In this document: positions 22,310-34,827 of the stretch, piece after piece
Layout of the letters: every line of letters begins with the position of its first letter
Numbering within the stretch: position 1 is the stretch's first letter
The notes under the pieces: generated by a model
What the model saw: only the letters and a program-made list of their open reading frames with translations
Told to the model about the DNA's origin: nothing
Databases searched by the model: none
Translations under genes and position numbers: made by a program
Assembly (NCBI GenBank): GCA_004352715.1
Contig: SCFE01000020.1
Location: forward strand, 965,235-1,029,234
Reading direction: 5' to 3'
Origin: Hofstenia miamia
Lineage: Eukaryota; Xenacoelomorpha; Acoela
Length of the DNA: 64,000 nucleotides

Positions 22310-23528
22310 AGAAGATATGGTGTGACAAACAATAATGATACTGTATTAAGTATGAAAATATTCATGACTGAGGCTTTCACAATGAAGGAGATCAAAGACA
22401 TGCAAATCCCTGGTATAATAACCGCCTTGGAAATCAAATATGCAACTGTAAAATTACTCATAAAGAAGAGACAAGTTGAGACCCTGAGTTGTAAAGGTTC
22501 ATCAAAATTATTCTGGCAGAGAGTTGGAAAGTCAGTAATGAACTACCCAGTAACAATTGGTACAGCAACACTGAACCAGAACTTCCAGAGTTTTGAGAGA
22601 CTAATGAAGAAAATCAGGAAAGAGAACCTATTGTGCATACAAATGCAAATGATACACACAATGCTGATACAACTGCCATGGTGACTGAAAAGTAGAAAAC
22701 CCAAAATGCACATAAGCATTCCTTATAATTTAAACCTTATTAATAACTTGAAAGACACAGAACAGAAAATGAGGACATTGGTGTATAGGGAAGCAAGAAA
22801 AGCCTTAGAAGAAGGAGATAACAAAGAAAGAGCATATGTCACTGGTAAGCTGACAATGAGAGGTATATACCAAAGAGGCTTGCTGATTAATATAAAATGA
22901 GGAAAATCAAAAAGATGATCAGTGAACTAGATCCAAGATTACTCAGACTATTCTCAGTGAGTAACGACCTAGTGTGGTTGGATTGTTGGAAAAAACAGAG
23001 CCATTATTACAATGTCAGTCATTGATTTGAGATTATAACATTGAAAAGAGCTGGAGTTAGCAATCCTGAACTAATGACACGGGAGGGAGTACTGGCACAA
23101 ATTTCTATATTCCATGTTCAAGTATCACCAGGGATATCACTGTGGGACAGATTTACGCATTTTTAACCAGAAACCCAATTGAAAAAAGAGGAAATACACC
23201 AAAGTGATATGGACGCAATGCTTATATTAATGATTGCATTAAAAGGCTTCAAACTGTACGAGATACACTACACAATTTCCGCAAGAAAGATTAACAGCCT
23301 AAGAAACAAATATGAATTTAATAGTCACCTAAATGAGCCTACATAAGGTAAAAAAATCGAAATACAACAGAGATGGAAGCAGTGATGAGATAAACAAAAC
23401 AACCAGAGTTCACGAGAATCAGAAATTGGAATGACAAACTGGCAGAAAAACTGATTAACAAGTCATAGATATCAATTTTGGAAAACACAGAATTACTGCA
23501 ATAAGAACTGTACAATTAGTCAGGACTG
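22310..23528 (+). pseudogene. Unrecognised 3' ORF of a Ty3/gypsy element
   Basis: Several broken frames on the plus strand read ALEIKYATVKLLIKKRQVE, LFWQRVGKSVM, LVYREARKALEEGDNKERAY, KMISELDPRLLRLFSVSND and DRFTHF. I recognise no domain: no zinc knuckle, RT or integrase motif, and no membrane segment. It ends next to a G-rich tract (GATGGGGGCA) and an LTR start (TGTAGTATC) at 23538, the layout expected of the 3' end of an LTR element's internal region. The last part resembles 58006-58280, which sits the same way before an LTR. It is therefore probably an additional ORF after pol, truncated at its 5' end by the neighbouring LTR. Stops and frameshifts make it dead. Confidence 0.5.
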
Positions 23529-23537
23529 ATGGGGGCA

Positions 23538-24090
23538 TGTAGTATCACATGTGAAAAAAGTTCATTTCTTAATTGATCAGTTTTGAATATTTGCGTCAAG
23601 GATATTTGACTTAAGGGTAAAATTTAAGTTAATCCCATTACTGGGATAATTCTATTGTAAATACGAATTTAATAATTTTGTCACAGTGTACATATCGTAT
23701 TATGTTTCAGCAATTGTAAAATAAAAACAGGAATTTGAATGACAGGTAAAATGTTACTTTTACTATAAATAAGAAAAATGATTTGTGAAAGGGACCATTA
23801 ACCTTAGTTAGTGTGTATTATTTACTCACAGCTAGAATGTGTTCATTTCATTGCAGTTGCAGTGGTCTTGTGAGTCAATTGATCCTCATCACTAATTCTA
23901 TTTATATGAAGGCTTTTAAATACAAAAATTACAAAAGATCCTGTGTTATACTTTCATACATTAGCTTGGACATACCATTGAAGACCACTAATGTACTTCA
24001 ACTTACTTACTCTGTAGGAGTGAAACTGCCTTGTGAGTGTTGCCTTGCTTGGACCACTCCGAATGAGACTAGGGATATGGTTAGGTAGAA
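23538..24090 (+). mobile_element. 3' LTR remnant (end uncertain)
   Basis: It starts TGTAGTATCACATG immediately after a G-rich tract. GAATTTGAATGACAGGTA and CTATAAATAAG match the equivalent region of the LTR at 18.47 kb. Beyond about 23.8 kb similarity is weak; a GGTTAGGTAGAAATTAAG landmark near 24.08 kb may mark the later part. Confidence 0.45.
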
Positions 24091-24508
24091 ATTAAGTATT
24101 TCATTTATCAAAACGAAAAGCAACTGTGAGCAAACAGAATCCAAAAGGCAGTAGGGTTTTTTCTTGCGATTATTTATCAATATGAGGTGACATAACAACC
24201 TATACAGTGAGGTGAGGTAGAAATTAAGTATTGTGAAACCAATAGCAACAATAAAGCATGTGTCTGTTTTGAGTCACTCTATTCATTGTTTTTGATAATC
24301 CGAACTTCATTTTTTAGCATTGAAATGGGAAAGCTCCATGGGGTGCAAAACGCATTACTAGTTAACTAGTAAAGAAAGTAAACGATGCAGATCTTTTAAT
24401 ATATGTCAGTGTTGACAATATTGCACTGCCAGTTATGAATAGCTGTTAATTACAATGTCATATATTATCATATTTTGCTAGTACTATATATAGCTTAGAA
24501 CAGTATAT
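24091..24508. other. No recognisable gene
   Basis: AT-rich. A short direct repeat (AGGTAGAAATTAAGTATT) occurs at about 24084 and 24213. Confidence 0.5.
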
Positions 24509-25042
24509 ACAGTACAACACTGATTTAGTGCCACTCCTTGTCCAAAGACAATTTTTTCGGTAAGTGAGGCGGTGGGCATATGATATCTGTAAATCTTACA
24601 GGATTACATGTATGACTATTCCCAATGTATAATATTATTGCATGTAGTAAAATTTAAAAAAAAGAAGACAAATTTATTATTTTGACTTTAAACAGCACAT
24701 GAAATTATTAAAATGTTTTCATGTTTCTTGAAATGCTTATAACTTACATACAAAAAATACACTTTAGTACAGATTTTCAAAATTACCTTCAACCATGTTT
24801 CCCAATAGATGTGTTCATCTTTTGGCTCTTATTTCAAAATTTCCTAACAAGCCTGATGAATTTTTTTTGAAAGGGCAACAGAGTAATTAAGATAGAAATC
24901 AGGTATTTTAGATGCAATTTAAGCAATAAATATTTCTAAAATTTTGTTCAGAAATGAGTTCATATTGGCAAATATAACAATGCAACATCACACAGTTACT
25001 AAAATGAGTTTTATTTATGATGGCGCTAAATCGGTGTTAATT
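24509..25042. mobile_element. Pogo/mariner-like MITE
   Basis: The inner terminal repeats are AACACTGATTTAGTGCCA (24516-24533) and, reverse complemented, AACACCGATTTAGCGCCA (25021-25038). All three differences are C/T, two of them at CpG-type sites. Including CAGTAC on the left and CAATT on the right, the ends resemble Tigger/pogo-type CAGT..... termini. No coding region is present. The superfamily assignment is tentative. Confidence 0.6.
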
Positions 25043-25734
25043 GATGTAATTGTGCCAGGCTAAAATCATTGCGGATGGCATTCCACACCTCTGCCACTAC
25101 AATAAGCTTTAATAGAAGTTTTCAACACTGCAATAAAGTATGTTCCCTAATAAACCTACATATGCCCAAGATTTTCAAATTTTGATAGAGGCTTGGATAA
25201 AATTTTTTGTAAATCTGGAAAAACGGTTTGTCCTTTAAAAAGGGCGCTAGGCTGCTTAAGGTTAAGATAATAAAGCTTTGAAAATCGATATTAAAACCTC
25301 TTTAGCATTTATATGGGTGTCTATTTTTATTTTATGTAAAATAATTTAAATATATATAACTTCAAACTTGTTTATAAGAATATAAAAGTGTTAAGATAAA
25401 TCTTAAATTTCATATATATTACTTTAAGGTTACATATAATAATAAAAATGCCTATACATGATTTTTTGAATTTCATGTTCATTACTAAAAAACATCTTTA
25501 AACGTTAAAGTTCTTGCAATTTTTTGCAAATACACAGGTAATACTTGAATTCATCTTATAATATAATTTACATGGGATAATATGCATTTCATAAAATATC
25601 CAACAAATTTTAGTACTTATGAAATTTAAAAACCACATGTATAAAAAATTCATGTCCTTATGAATTTGAGAAGCTTAAAAAATTTCCTCGCATTTTTTGT
25701 AAGTATAACTGAATAGTATACCAGCCTTCTCGAT
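25043..25734. other. No recognisable gene
   Basis: Very AT-rich noncoding DNA. Confidence 0.5.
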
Positions 25735-25984
25735 AAAAAACAACATATTTTAAAAACTGTTAATTTTTCCTTTTCAGATTCTGAAAATAATCAAGGCCTT
25801 TATAATTGTTATCATAACAGGTAGAGAAGTGTATGAGGACTCAANATTTTTCCTTTTCAGATTCTGAAAATAATCAAGGCCTTTTTAATTGTTATCATAA
25901 CTGGTAGAGAAGTGTATGAGGACTCAAAATTTAGTCAAATCGAGAATGAAAAATTCAATGTTCAAAATTGGCAATTTTCTTTTT

Positions 25985-27774
25985 CAGAGTGCATCCAGAG
26001 TAAAATTCCGAAATTTTGTTTTTCATAATATTGGTATATAACATCTTTGAAGCGTATATCACTAAATAAAAGTTTTTTTTTGAAAAGAAAAATGAATACT
26101 TCATAAAACATATTTTTATCTAACAGTATAAAAGTTTAGTGTACATCACTTATACAATGGGTAAAATTTTTGGATAGTCCTTCTCCGAAAACTGTCCAAA
26201 AGCATTAGGTCTATCTCTATTACCAATACAAAAGCCATTTGCAGTTGCTACTATATCTACACCATCAGTCTTTTCTTTGTGAAGCAGCATAAGGTGATTT
26301 AGTCGTTCTTGGGACGGAGGCATTAGTTGCTGGCATAATTTGTAATCGCTTGAGAATAGTTGTTACCTCAGAAATGAAAGATTGAGTTGGTTCACTTTCA
26401 CTAATCATCTTGATAAACTGTATTATAGACTATCTAGAATATTCATCAAACCCATGAATCAGTTCTGATTGTATATGCAAACGCGAGGGGTCAATATCCG
26501 TCTCATAAATTCTGATAACCTTATCAATCCATGGCTTTATAGGTGTGCCCTTGATTGCAAAAATTCAAAATCGCACAATATTCTTATAGTTCTGATACCC
26601 TGATTGGTGAAATCGGGCTTTAATTGAATTAACAATGGTACCAATTGCATTGTAAAAGTATGTTCTGTAATACACTTCAATGTCGGTGATGTCATTATAA
26701 CTTCCATCAACATACTCATTTATGAACCACTGAGGTATTTTCTTTTCCTTTGTATTGTTGGATCTGAGAGCTTCAATTTTTTTGGGTTGTATTGAAATTT
26801 CCTGACACAAAAGACCGACATTTTCATCAGTTCTCATTATTTCTAGCGTTTTGATGGTGCATTCGGCAAGCATTTTTGCATTTGTTGCTGATCGGGATTC
26901 TGTATAGTTCTTAAGCATTGCAGATTTCATACATATGTAACAAAAATCTGCATTCTAGTGTGCATCATAATGTAACCAATAATAATTTTGGAACCAATTT
27001 GGTTGACAAGAGCGCTCGAGATTACCCTTTATTGGCTTTGGAAAAACAAAGATTGATGCAATTCCGGAATAATTTTATTTATCACTTTAGGTAGAGCAGA
27101 GGTTTTCCTGATCTCCGTCTTTGTTGAAATATTACCAGTAGAAGAAGCATTGATGGTTGCTTGAAACATATCATAAATAGAACATAACCTTTACTGAATT
27201 TTTAAGTAATTTGCACTTGGTGGCATAATTATATAATGACTAAATTTGAACAAGAGTTCGAAAATACTGTATTGGCCAATAGGTTAAAATTTTGATAAAC
27301 AGCAGAATCCTTTTGATGCTACATCAATCAAATTATTAAATATTGTGTGTTTTTCTTAAGCAACTGTTGCATTGACCACTCAGAAGATGGGGAAGTAAAT
27401 TGTTGTAAGCATTTATTTTTTTCCAATTGTGAGAATTAGAAAGGAATGCAAAGCACTAGCTATTTGAAGTAATCATGAGACGAGAGCTTTACATGTCTTT
27501 ATTTGTATCATCACATCACAATGGGTAAATAATGTGATGTTTTAGATATAAAATAAGTAAGTTGCAAGAATAATTATAATTAAAATGCAGTAAAAAATGA
27601 AAGAAATTGCGAGGAAGGAAAAATTTAAATTTTAAAAAAGATTAATCAGATATGGGAAAGTGGGGTAGGGCTCTCTGGCCCTCTAGCCCCTCCCCCTTAT
27701 CTGGTGACCCTGAAATTGAGATTAAAAGCTTCCCATTCCAGTACCTCCATGAGAAATTTCTAGATATGCCCCTG
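25985..27774 (-). mobile_element. hAT-superfamily transposon remnant
   Basis: The left end CAGAGTGCATCCAGAG and the right end, reverse complemented, CAGGGGCATATCTAGA are plausible hAT termini. The 8-bp flanks (TTCTTTTT and GTTTTATT) no longer match. The element interrupts sequence that is continuous in duplication copy 1, which gives independent support for its borders. It encodes a decayed transposase on the minus strand. Confidence 0.6.
26150..26930 (-). pseudogene. hAT transposase, C-terminal half, decayed
   Basis: The longest frame (26930-26565) reads ITDIEVYYRTYFYNAIGTIV and ARFHQSGYQNYKN, the segment found before the C-terminal domain of hAT transposases related to the DUF4371 group. 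Further on, IMPATNAS followed by QERLNHLMLLHKEKTD in another frame is the hAT dimerisation domain, with the usual SERSFS..R segment missing. Stops and frameshifts are present. Membership of hAT is secure; the clade is not. Confidence 0.75.
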
Positions 27775-27954
27775 GTTTTATTAATACAATTAGCCTATAT
27801 CAAGTCCTTTAAAAATTAGGCAAACCCCTAAGTATGATTAGCTACGGCAAGCCGGCCCTAAATGAAAAACTGAATTTTTCAACAATTTAAAAAATGGATA
27901 TCTGAAATAATAATATGTATATGCGTTAAACAAGTTGCTAATAAAATTCAATCA

Positions 27955-29245
27955 AAAAGAATTCCCGCAATTGCTTTTTCAATTATAAATGCAATCATTT
28001 TGGGGATTGTGTGTGGTACAATATTTGCTAAAACTCAGCTATGTGTAAAGAAAGGCCATGTCAGCCGGATGATGGTTTAAATGAAACTCTGCAATGTAAA
28101 TCAAGATGTCATCATTCAATTGAATGCTAGGCAAAAATATATTTATTTTCCTGGTATGCAAAAATACTCTAGTTTTGACTTGGATTTAAAACAAATTGTT
28201 TAAGAAATACAACTTCCGTTTGGAAAATCTCATCTTGATAACCCTATCATTGCTAATGAAGGTTTGATGTATACCATTCTAACGAATGATACTATGTACT
28301 ATTCTGGAAAGACAATGCGATTACATGTAATAAAACGTGTGTTATTGAAATTATCCATTGTTACATTAAAAAGAGTTCCATTTATTCTACAACTCAAAGA
28401 GAATCTGTATTCAATTTAGATAGCACAAAACATATATTTATAGTCGTAGGCTCTAGATTTTCAAATGTTTGGAAATTCAGAAATATTTTCGATATAAAAG
28501 TAAGAAATTCCATGTCAACACACAACGACGTGCTTGTCATAATTGAAAGTACATTTCAGAAATTAAAATTTTTCAAAGTCTACTTCACACATCCAATGTA
28601 AATATAAACTTCCGATTCAATAATATATTTCAAGTCCAGAACCTGGAAAATATATTTGATATTAATTTGTGTGGTTCAGTGTCTATAATATCTAACACCA
28701 TTTACCTTATCATAAACTTCGATTTTTTAGTCAATCTTATCAGATTCACTCAAGATTTGAATTTTAAAAATAGTGTTGCTTTAACTTATGGTGAAAGACT
28801 TATCAAAGTTGGCAGTGACGTAGAAATAAAAGATTTTCGGTGGAGATAAAATACATATAAAACGAATTTTTTCAAATATGCTAGTGATCCATTGCTAAGA
28901 AATGGATTTCCTCCATATGTTACCGTCTGCATTTGCATAATAATGTTTATAATTTGTGAAATGTCAATTTTACTAAACATCGTATATTCTAGACCAAAAA
29001 ATTTTCAAAATCGAAAAACTAACAAATCTACACAGCCTTACTATTTTCCCAGGTCTGATGAACCTCTACGAGACACTCATAATATTTACGCTACTGCTGC
29101 CGAATTTTTGCAAAGGGGCAAATGTGCATGTTTCTTGTAATGAATCAGACGATAGTGATCTTGATCACATATACATGATTCCTGGTTGATTATCAATTAG
29201 TCGGCGAAAGAAAATTTTTAATGTGATATTGATATTTATGTCCAC
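27955..29245 (+). pseudogene. Pseudogene paralogue of the 3520-4842 membrane protein gene
   Basis: Collinear with the copy-1 gene but broken by many frameshifts and stops. Readable blocks are NINFRFNNIFQVQ, ERLIKVGSDVEIKDFRWR, and the membrane segment with tail (28892-29140) PPYVTVCICIIMFIICEMS. A deletion joins LLRN directly to PPY, removing about 63 codons. The first upstream ATG is AAG here, and the second (27989) soon meets a stop. The tail after the membrane keeps RDTHNIYATAAE, which copy 1 has only out of frame. Confidence 0.85.
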
Positions 29246-29883
29246 GTTTTCCACCTCTTTGAAAATGAAAGACAACTAGTGAATGGTAACTGAAATTAAA
29301 ATAGGATCTTGTGTATTATATAAAGAAATAGTAAATTTTTATACAAAGAATCTAAAATTTTAAAAGGAAGATTTTATTTGTAAACTAAGTTTAAATTAAG
29401 AATTTAGTGATAACATTTTGTAATGAAACCCATTATTGCCATAGCATTGACATCTTACTCTGTTACTTATGAATTTTAGTTAACGCATGGCACTTGATCC
29501 TTGGGAATACAGAATAATTTTCGAGGAGTGACTGTGAGATTAAGTCGCTTTTCAAGCGTTATTACCCCAACCTTTGCACTAATTGTCTTACTGGAGTCTC
29601 AAATTTCCTTTTTGTTCCCAATCAAATTTTTCTCATTATTCCTTGTCATCCTTCCTAACTGTGATCCCTCTAATCAAACTGATTTCTTGCAATTTAGTTT
29701 TAATAAGTATCCTAGTAATTCTATATTATGCTTTTCAATATTATTATTGATCTTTTTTGACAGATTGTATCAATTGTTTGTTAAATTAAGAACTTTTTCA
29801 AGTTTTTGAAAGATTTTCTTACTAACATAAGTATATAAACATGAAAAATACGAAAAATGTTTTAGAATAGATCTTGGGAATAC

Positions 29884-29994
29884 AATTGTCCACGATGTTA
29901 AATTATTAACTAGCATTCAACAGATTAGCTAATGAAGTGACTTCATTAGGTAATCTGTTGAATGTTAGTTAATAATTTAATGTCGTAGACAATT
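29884..29994. repeat. 111-bp fold-back: 55-bp arms around a single base
   Basis: The arms match at 50 of 55 positions by my reading and meet at G29939 with no loop. The outer ends read AATTGTC and GACAATT. Probably a fold-back element. The absence of a loop argues against a microRNA precursor. Confidence 0.85.
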
Positions 29995-32922
29995 TTCTTT
30001 GCATTTTTATGGATCTAATTAACTGGCTAATCATAAAGTGTTATATACAGAGCCGCTTTTACACTTCGCGAGGCGTGGGCCATTTAAAAATGCAGGCCCC
30101 TCTTTTGTAACAAATTTAATGATTGTTACTATCCACATAATCATAGAATATGGATATATAAACATGGCATTGCATAAATAAATTTTATATAGCATACAAT
30201 TATATTAAACTACCAAAAAAGAATGCAAAAACTGTTTTTTATTTAGTTTTATTAGAGCATTTTTCCCAGCTTTTAAAAATTTTATATGACTTCATCAAAA
30301 TCAATGGTTAGTAAAGATAAATCTAAAAATTTATCTTGACTAATGGAAAGCACTAAGCATTATTTACTCTTTCTTAAACAGAAAAATATAATTCTGCTTT
30401 AGTATAAGTAGCGTTAAATTAATTTGGCATTCAATGTAAATGCTTGGAAAACTTGTCAAGAACTACCTCCATTTATGCACGTAGAATTATGAAGCCATGC
30501 CTTTAAGATGAGATAAATACTGTGAAAACTGAATTAATTCAGTAGTAAAGCATCCACATAATCGAGATCAGACTTTTCATTCAAACATTTCGCTGATTCT
30601 GCAATTGAAACATCTGTTATATTAATGCTATTTTATACACAACTCTAAATTGCAAACTTTGATTATAGCTTTTTTCGGCCCTTACTAATTTAGCAATTAT
30701 AAAACAACAAAACTACTTCTGACTCTAACTTGTTCTTTTTCTGAAAATACACGAATATTCTCATTTTCTATGTCAGCATGTTCTTGCTTTTTTATCAAAC
30801 GAATAGCTATGATCATTTACCAGTATCTTGCCTTTCTTCTCAATATTCAAATTTTCTTCTTGTTGAATTTATCAAGCAGACTAGGAAGTTGTACAAAAAT
30901 GCAAATTTTAAAATGCGCATGTGTTTATTGAAAAGATATGTTTGTTGCATTAAATTTAATAAGTAAGGAATTGAAAGAAATTGTGCTCCAAAATTTCTAA
31001 TTCTAGAATACAGTGAACATGATCTTATTGCCTGTGACTTTTGTAATATTCATTTTGCCAATGCTGAACATATCTCTCTTAGTTTTCATGTAATGTGAAT
31101 TTGCATGACATCGGCTATTTGAGCACCATGTATTTGATGATAACGGGTTTACAACAGTTACTTTGTCATTGAAGCAGCAGCTAAGCAGCATTTGCACAAA
31201 ATAAGCCCACAAAATTCAAAGAATATGTGGAACAGGGAACAAATTCGGCAGCAGAATTCTATTTTTTGAATTCTCGCTTAAATACCACAATACTTTCCTG
31301 ACATATATTTGACATTTCTATAATCTGCAGGCAGCAATTTTAATAATGTGTGAGTTAGAAGCTTCTAACATCTGTTAGTGTTGTCCTATCATAACAAACA
31401 AATTTAATAAACTTCACATATGAAGAAATTGAACGGCTAAAAATTTGAGATCATATTACATCCTCTCTTAACATCGCTCAGCATTTAAATTCCATTTTTT
31501 AACTCTAATTTTTTATTGTAGCGGTAGATATATTCGATATTTCTAAAATGTTGTGCAGGTAGATACAAGTCTTAGCTTCAACATGGATAGAAAGTTTTTA
31601 CTCTAGTTGTTATTCTAGTGGGGTCATTGAGTTAAAATACTTCTATACTTTTTCAAGGGGAAATCCAGTTTTTCGAATGTTTGGATTGATTCTTCTGAGG
31701 GAAATTTTAAATCTAAAATGTCATTTATTGGGTAGATATAAAATAGCTTAGCTTTAAAATCAATAAAAAAAATTTGCACTAGCCATTATTCTAATGGTGT
31801 CACTGTGACAAAATATTACTTCTCTCTATGTTTTCAAAAGAAAATTTCGGGTTTACAATGCTTGACTTAAAATTGTGGTCAAATTTTAAACATCTTGAGT
31901 TGTCGTTCGTTTGTATTTTACTTAACATAAAAGGAATTTAAATCAATCAAATATAAAGTAAATCTGATCCTAGAAATGATTGTTGACAGTATTTCTCATT
32001 GAACATTTGAATCATGTACATAGTTCAGTATGAATTCATGAGATTACAGGAAACTTGCTGCTGAAATTACTAATACTATTGAATTTAATAATTTTTTTAG
32101 TCTCCATTATTATATTAAATCGCACAAAATTTGCATATAATTGATAACATTCACAAACATGTATATACACTGTACTTCAAATGTAATTAATATTTTTATC
32201 GAAATACGCAGTACATGAACCTACTTTAATTGATATTAATTTTTTCTTATCTTGAAATTTCAACTGATTTCGGTAATTTCACTTTAATATATAGTTTAAT
32301 GACTGGTAGATTTTTATACAAATTTTGTTTTTTGGAAGTACACACAACCAAATTTTGTATTTCGAAAAATCACTGATGCTATTAATTACAAATAATTGGA
32401 ATGATATTAATTACAATATTTCCAATGAAGCTTTGAATTTTTAGTAAGGAAGTACATTATTACACACATTTGTGCATCGAATTAAGGTGCCTTTGTCTTG
32501 CAAGTAAAAAATAAATGAAGTGCGAACTTAATTGCGAGCCATAATTTTAGCTAATCTAGCAAAACAGAATAAATTATTTGAAATAATTTCTGTGTATAGT
32601 ATTTTGTTTTCCAGGTTGTATTCAGCAAACTCTTCCATACACTGCCTATTCTCTTAAATTTTAGTAACCCCTAATTACTAAACTAAACATATGCATATCA
32701 AGAAATATTTGGAAAGTTTGCCAAATATTTGGAATCGATTTGCAAATCCTTTCCAAATATTTGGCAATTTTTTGCCAAATTTTCCAAGTTAATTTACTAG
32801 GGATTGCTTAGCTTGGATGAAATAAGGTCAATGACTCTAACAAGATAGTAATTAATAACATGCACATATCTAAAGAATTTTCTAACAACTACGCATACTT
32901 TCAAATGTTACTGCGAACCTAA
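29995..32922. other. No recognisable gene; possible hAT terminus near 30051
   Basis: CAGAGCCGCTTTTACACTTC at about 30051, followed by GCGAGGCGTGGGCC and AGGCCCCTC, resembles a left hAT terminus, but I found no matching right end and no clear transposase. The remaining sequence is AT-rich with short open frames I cannot support. Confidence 0.3.
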
Positions 32923-33030
32923 ATACTATCTGAAAGTTATCAAAGGGTTAGAAAAAAATATATTATTCACATATAACTAAAAATCAAACAAACAAAAGCA
33001 AGTGTATTTTTTCATGCGGTAATTCATATC
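32923..33030 (+). repeat. Interspersed repeat, copy a (also at 39842)
   Basis: It starts CCTAAATACTATCTGAAAG and includes AAGCAAGTGTATTTTTTCAT. A closely similar copy in the same orientation starts exactly after the gap at 39842. Confidence 0.85.
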
Positions 33031-33683
33031 AGGTTGGTTTCATTTCCATGGATCACAATTTAAAATTAATTACATCAAATTTGACATTGATAGTCTAAGT
33101 TCAATCAAATCACTACAAAGTTTGTATCCCAGTTCCTTGTAAAATTTGTAAAAATCATCATTTGATCGCTTTGTACATTCATGAGTTTTTTGGACACAAT
33201 TACATCAACATAGTTTATCCATGTTATCAATAACATTATTTCTTGAGTTGTAAAGGTGACCTATATGTATAATTATTTTGGCATTGATAACTAGCTTTGA
33301 TATCCTGCCCCAACAAGAACTCATATTTTTTCATGAATACCTTTTGCAGCATTAGGAATGTCTAATGGGTTTTGTCGAATTGTGCCAATATAAGTTGTAG
33401 ATAAGCAATTGCAAAGTTTTCCACTAAAAGTAATTATCATTAGTAACATTTCTTCCCTTTTGAATCATATGTTACTAGAAGACTCATTATTTTTTTCCGG
33501 CAAAAGCTTCAACATTTAAATATATCACTCCACAAAAGATATTTTCTAGTGCATGTTATGTATCGAAGTAATAGGAATATAGGACTTTTTAGCTGGAGCT
33601 TCGCAAATTTATTGCATTTGCAAGTACATAAATTTACATTTAATATAGCTAGTCATGTAGAACATTATATAATAAATGAGTGA

Positions 33684-33728
<45 letters not shown>

Positions 33729-33925
33729 CTAGTTTATTTATTTGTATATATAATGTATATATCATATATAAATACATTCATATATATGTATGTTGATAAT
33801 TTCATTAGTAATTTTTTATAAACTAGCACCTATTTGATTGCAATTTTTACAAAATCAACATTTCTAGTAACCTAAGAGATATTAATAAATTGCTACTTTT
33901 TTGCATTTGTTCCTTAAAGTAATTT
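33031..33925. other. No gene; TA microsatellite at 33686-33719
   Basis: AT-rich, with a TA run followed by imperfect TATATA/TGTATATAT repeats to about 33790. No coding region seen. Confidence 0.6.
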
Positions 33926-34290
33926 GTTATATATAATAGTAATCTATGGGAAAAGTGTTTTTCATATTGTTTAGCATTTGGCTCACAGATATCGATTATG
34001 ATATAGTAACGTCAGTGGGGCATTAAGTGAGGGCTGGTGAGGTTGGGGGTGGGTGGTTTGCTGCAATTTCAATTTTAAGAGGACAACTACCCCTCGCNNN
34101 NNNNNNNNNNNNNNNNNNATATAATAGTAATCTATGGGAAAAGTGTTTTTCATATTGTTTAGCATTTGGCTCACAGATATCGATTATGATATAGTAACGT
34201 CAGTGGGGCATTAAGTGAGGGCTGGTGAGGTTGGGGGTGGGTGGTTTGCTGCAATTTCAATTTTAAGAGGACAACTACCCCTCGCCGTAA
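33926..34290. other. Assembly duplication around a 21-N gap (34098-34118)
   Basis: The about 170 bp before the gap (ATAATAGTAATCTATGGG to AACTACCCCTCGC) recurs immediately after it. The two copies look identical, which indicates two overlapping contig ends placed side by side. Confidence 0.85.
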
Positions 34291-34363
34291 TTGAAATCCA
34301 TAAATTTTTTGTTACATATACAAGAATTATATTGCCAAAGACATTTTTGAAATTATTTACAAG

Positions 34364-34682
34364 ACATTTGTTCACAATCTCAATTAATTTTGCATGATGA
34401 TCTTTCAAAATGGAAGTTGTTCTTCATTAATACATATGACGTTATTAATTTTGAGACCTCTTCCCACCATTCAATCTCTAAATCGAACTGCAGACGTTTT
34501 ATAACAAATTTTGTTGTGGAGCACAAAACTCGATTGCCAATATGTATTACTCGAAAGAATGTTGATTATTTATTTGCGAGATGTTTACATTTTCCTAATG
34601 AAATGACTCTGTTCAAAGAACCAATGTCCAGTTTAAAATATGAATTCTACCAAGACATGTTCTTAAGTTCAGCACTTTACAG
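34364..34682 (+). other. Candidate internal exon, unknown gene
   Basis: An uninterrupted frame of about 106 codons (from DICSQSQ, through CRRFITNFVVEHKTRLPI, to FLSSALY) lies between a possible acceptor, TTATTTACAAG, and a good donor, TTTACAG|GTAAAT. I recognise no domain. It could be a chance frame; no flanking exon was identified, and an LTR begins 146 bp downstream. Confidence 0.3.
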
Positions 34683-34827
34683 GTAAATTACTTTTTAGTT
34701 TTCAAAACCTTTAATAATTTACATGTTTGCATAACATGCAGGCTTGCATATGGAAAACTGATTTTCTTTTATTTCCACAGTAACTTTAGAAACATTTTCA
34801 TATTTTTCCACAGCTATGATGTGCTTT

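Larger units (their letters stand above)
25735..29830 (+). repeat. Segmental duplication, copy 2 (with hAT insertion)
   Basis: Homologous in order and orientation to 2875-5213. Relative to copy 1 it has a hAT transposon at about 25985-27774, a deletion of about 63 codons in the gene, and roughly 340 bp of extra sequence at about 29401-29742 in the 3' flank. A single N at 25845 lies between two near-identical copies of an 80-bp segment and is probably an assembly join. Confidence 0.8.

Noticed and set aside
23813-24088. 91-residue plus-strand frame
   Set aside because: It lies in the region assigned to an LTR remnant and has no recognisable domain.
29501-29809. 102-residue hydrophobic plus-strand frame
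   Set aside because: It spans the border between a 340-bp extra block and duplicated flank and has no counterpart in copy 1.
29884-29994. microRNA precursor
   Set aside because: The arms meet without a loop and are longer than usual; a fold-back element explains it better.
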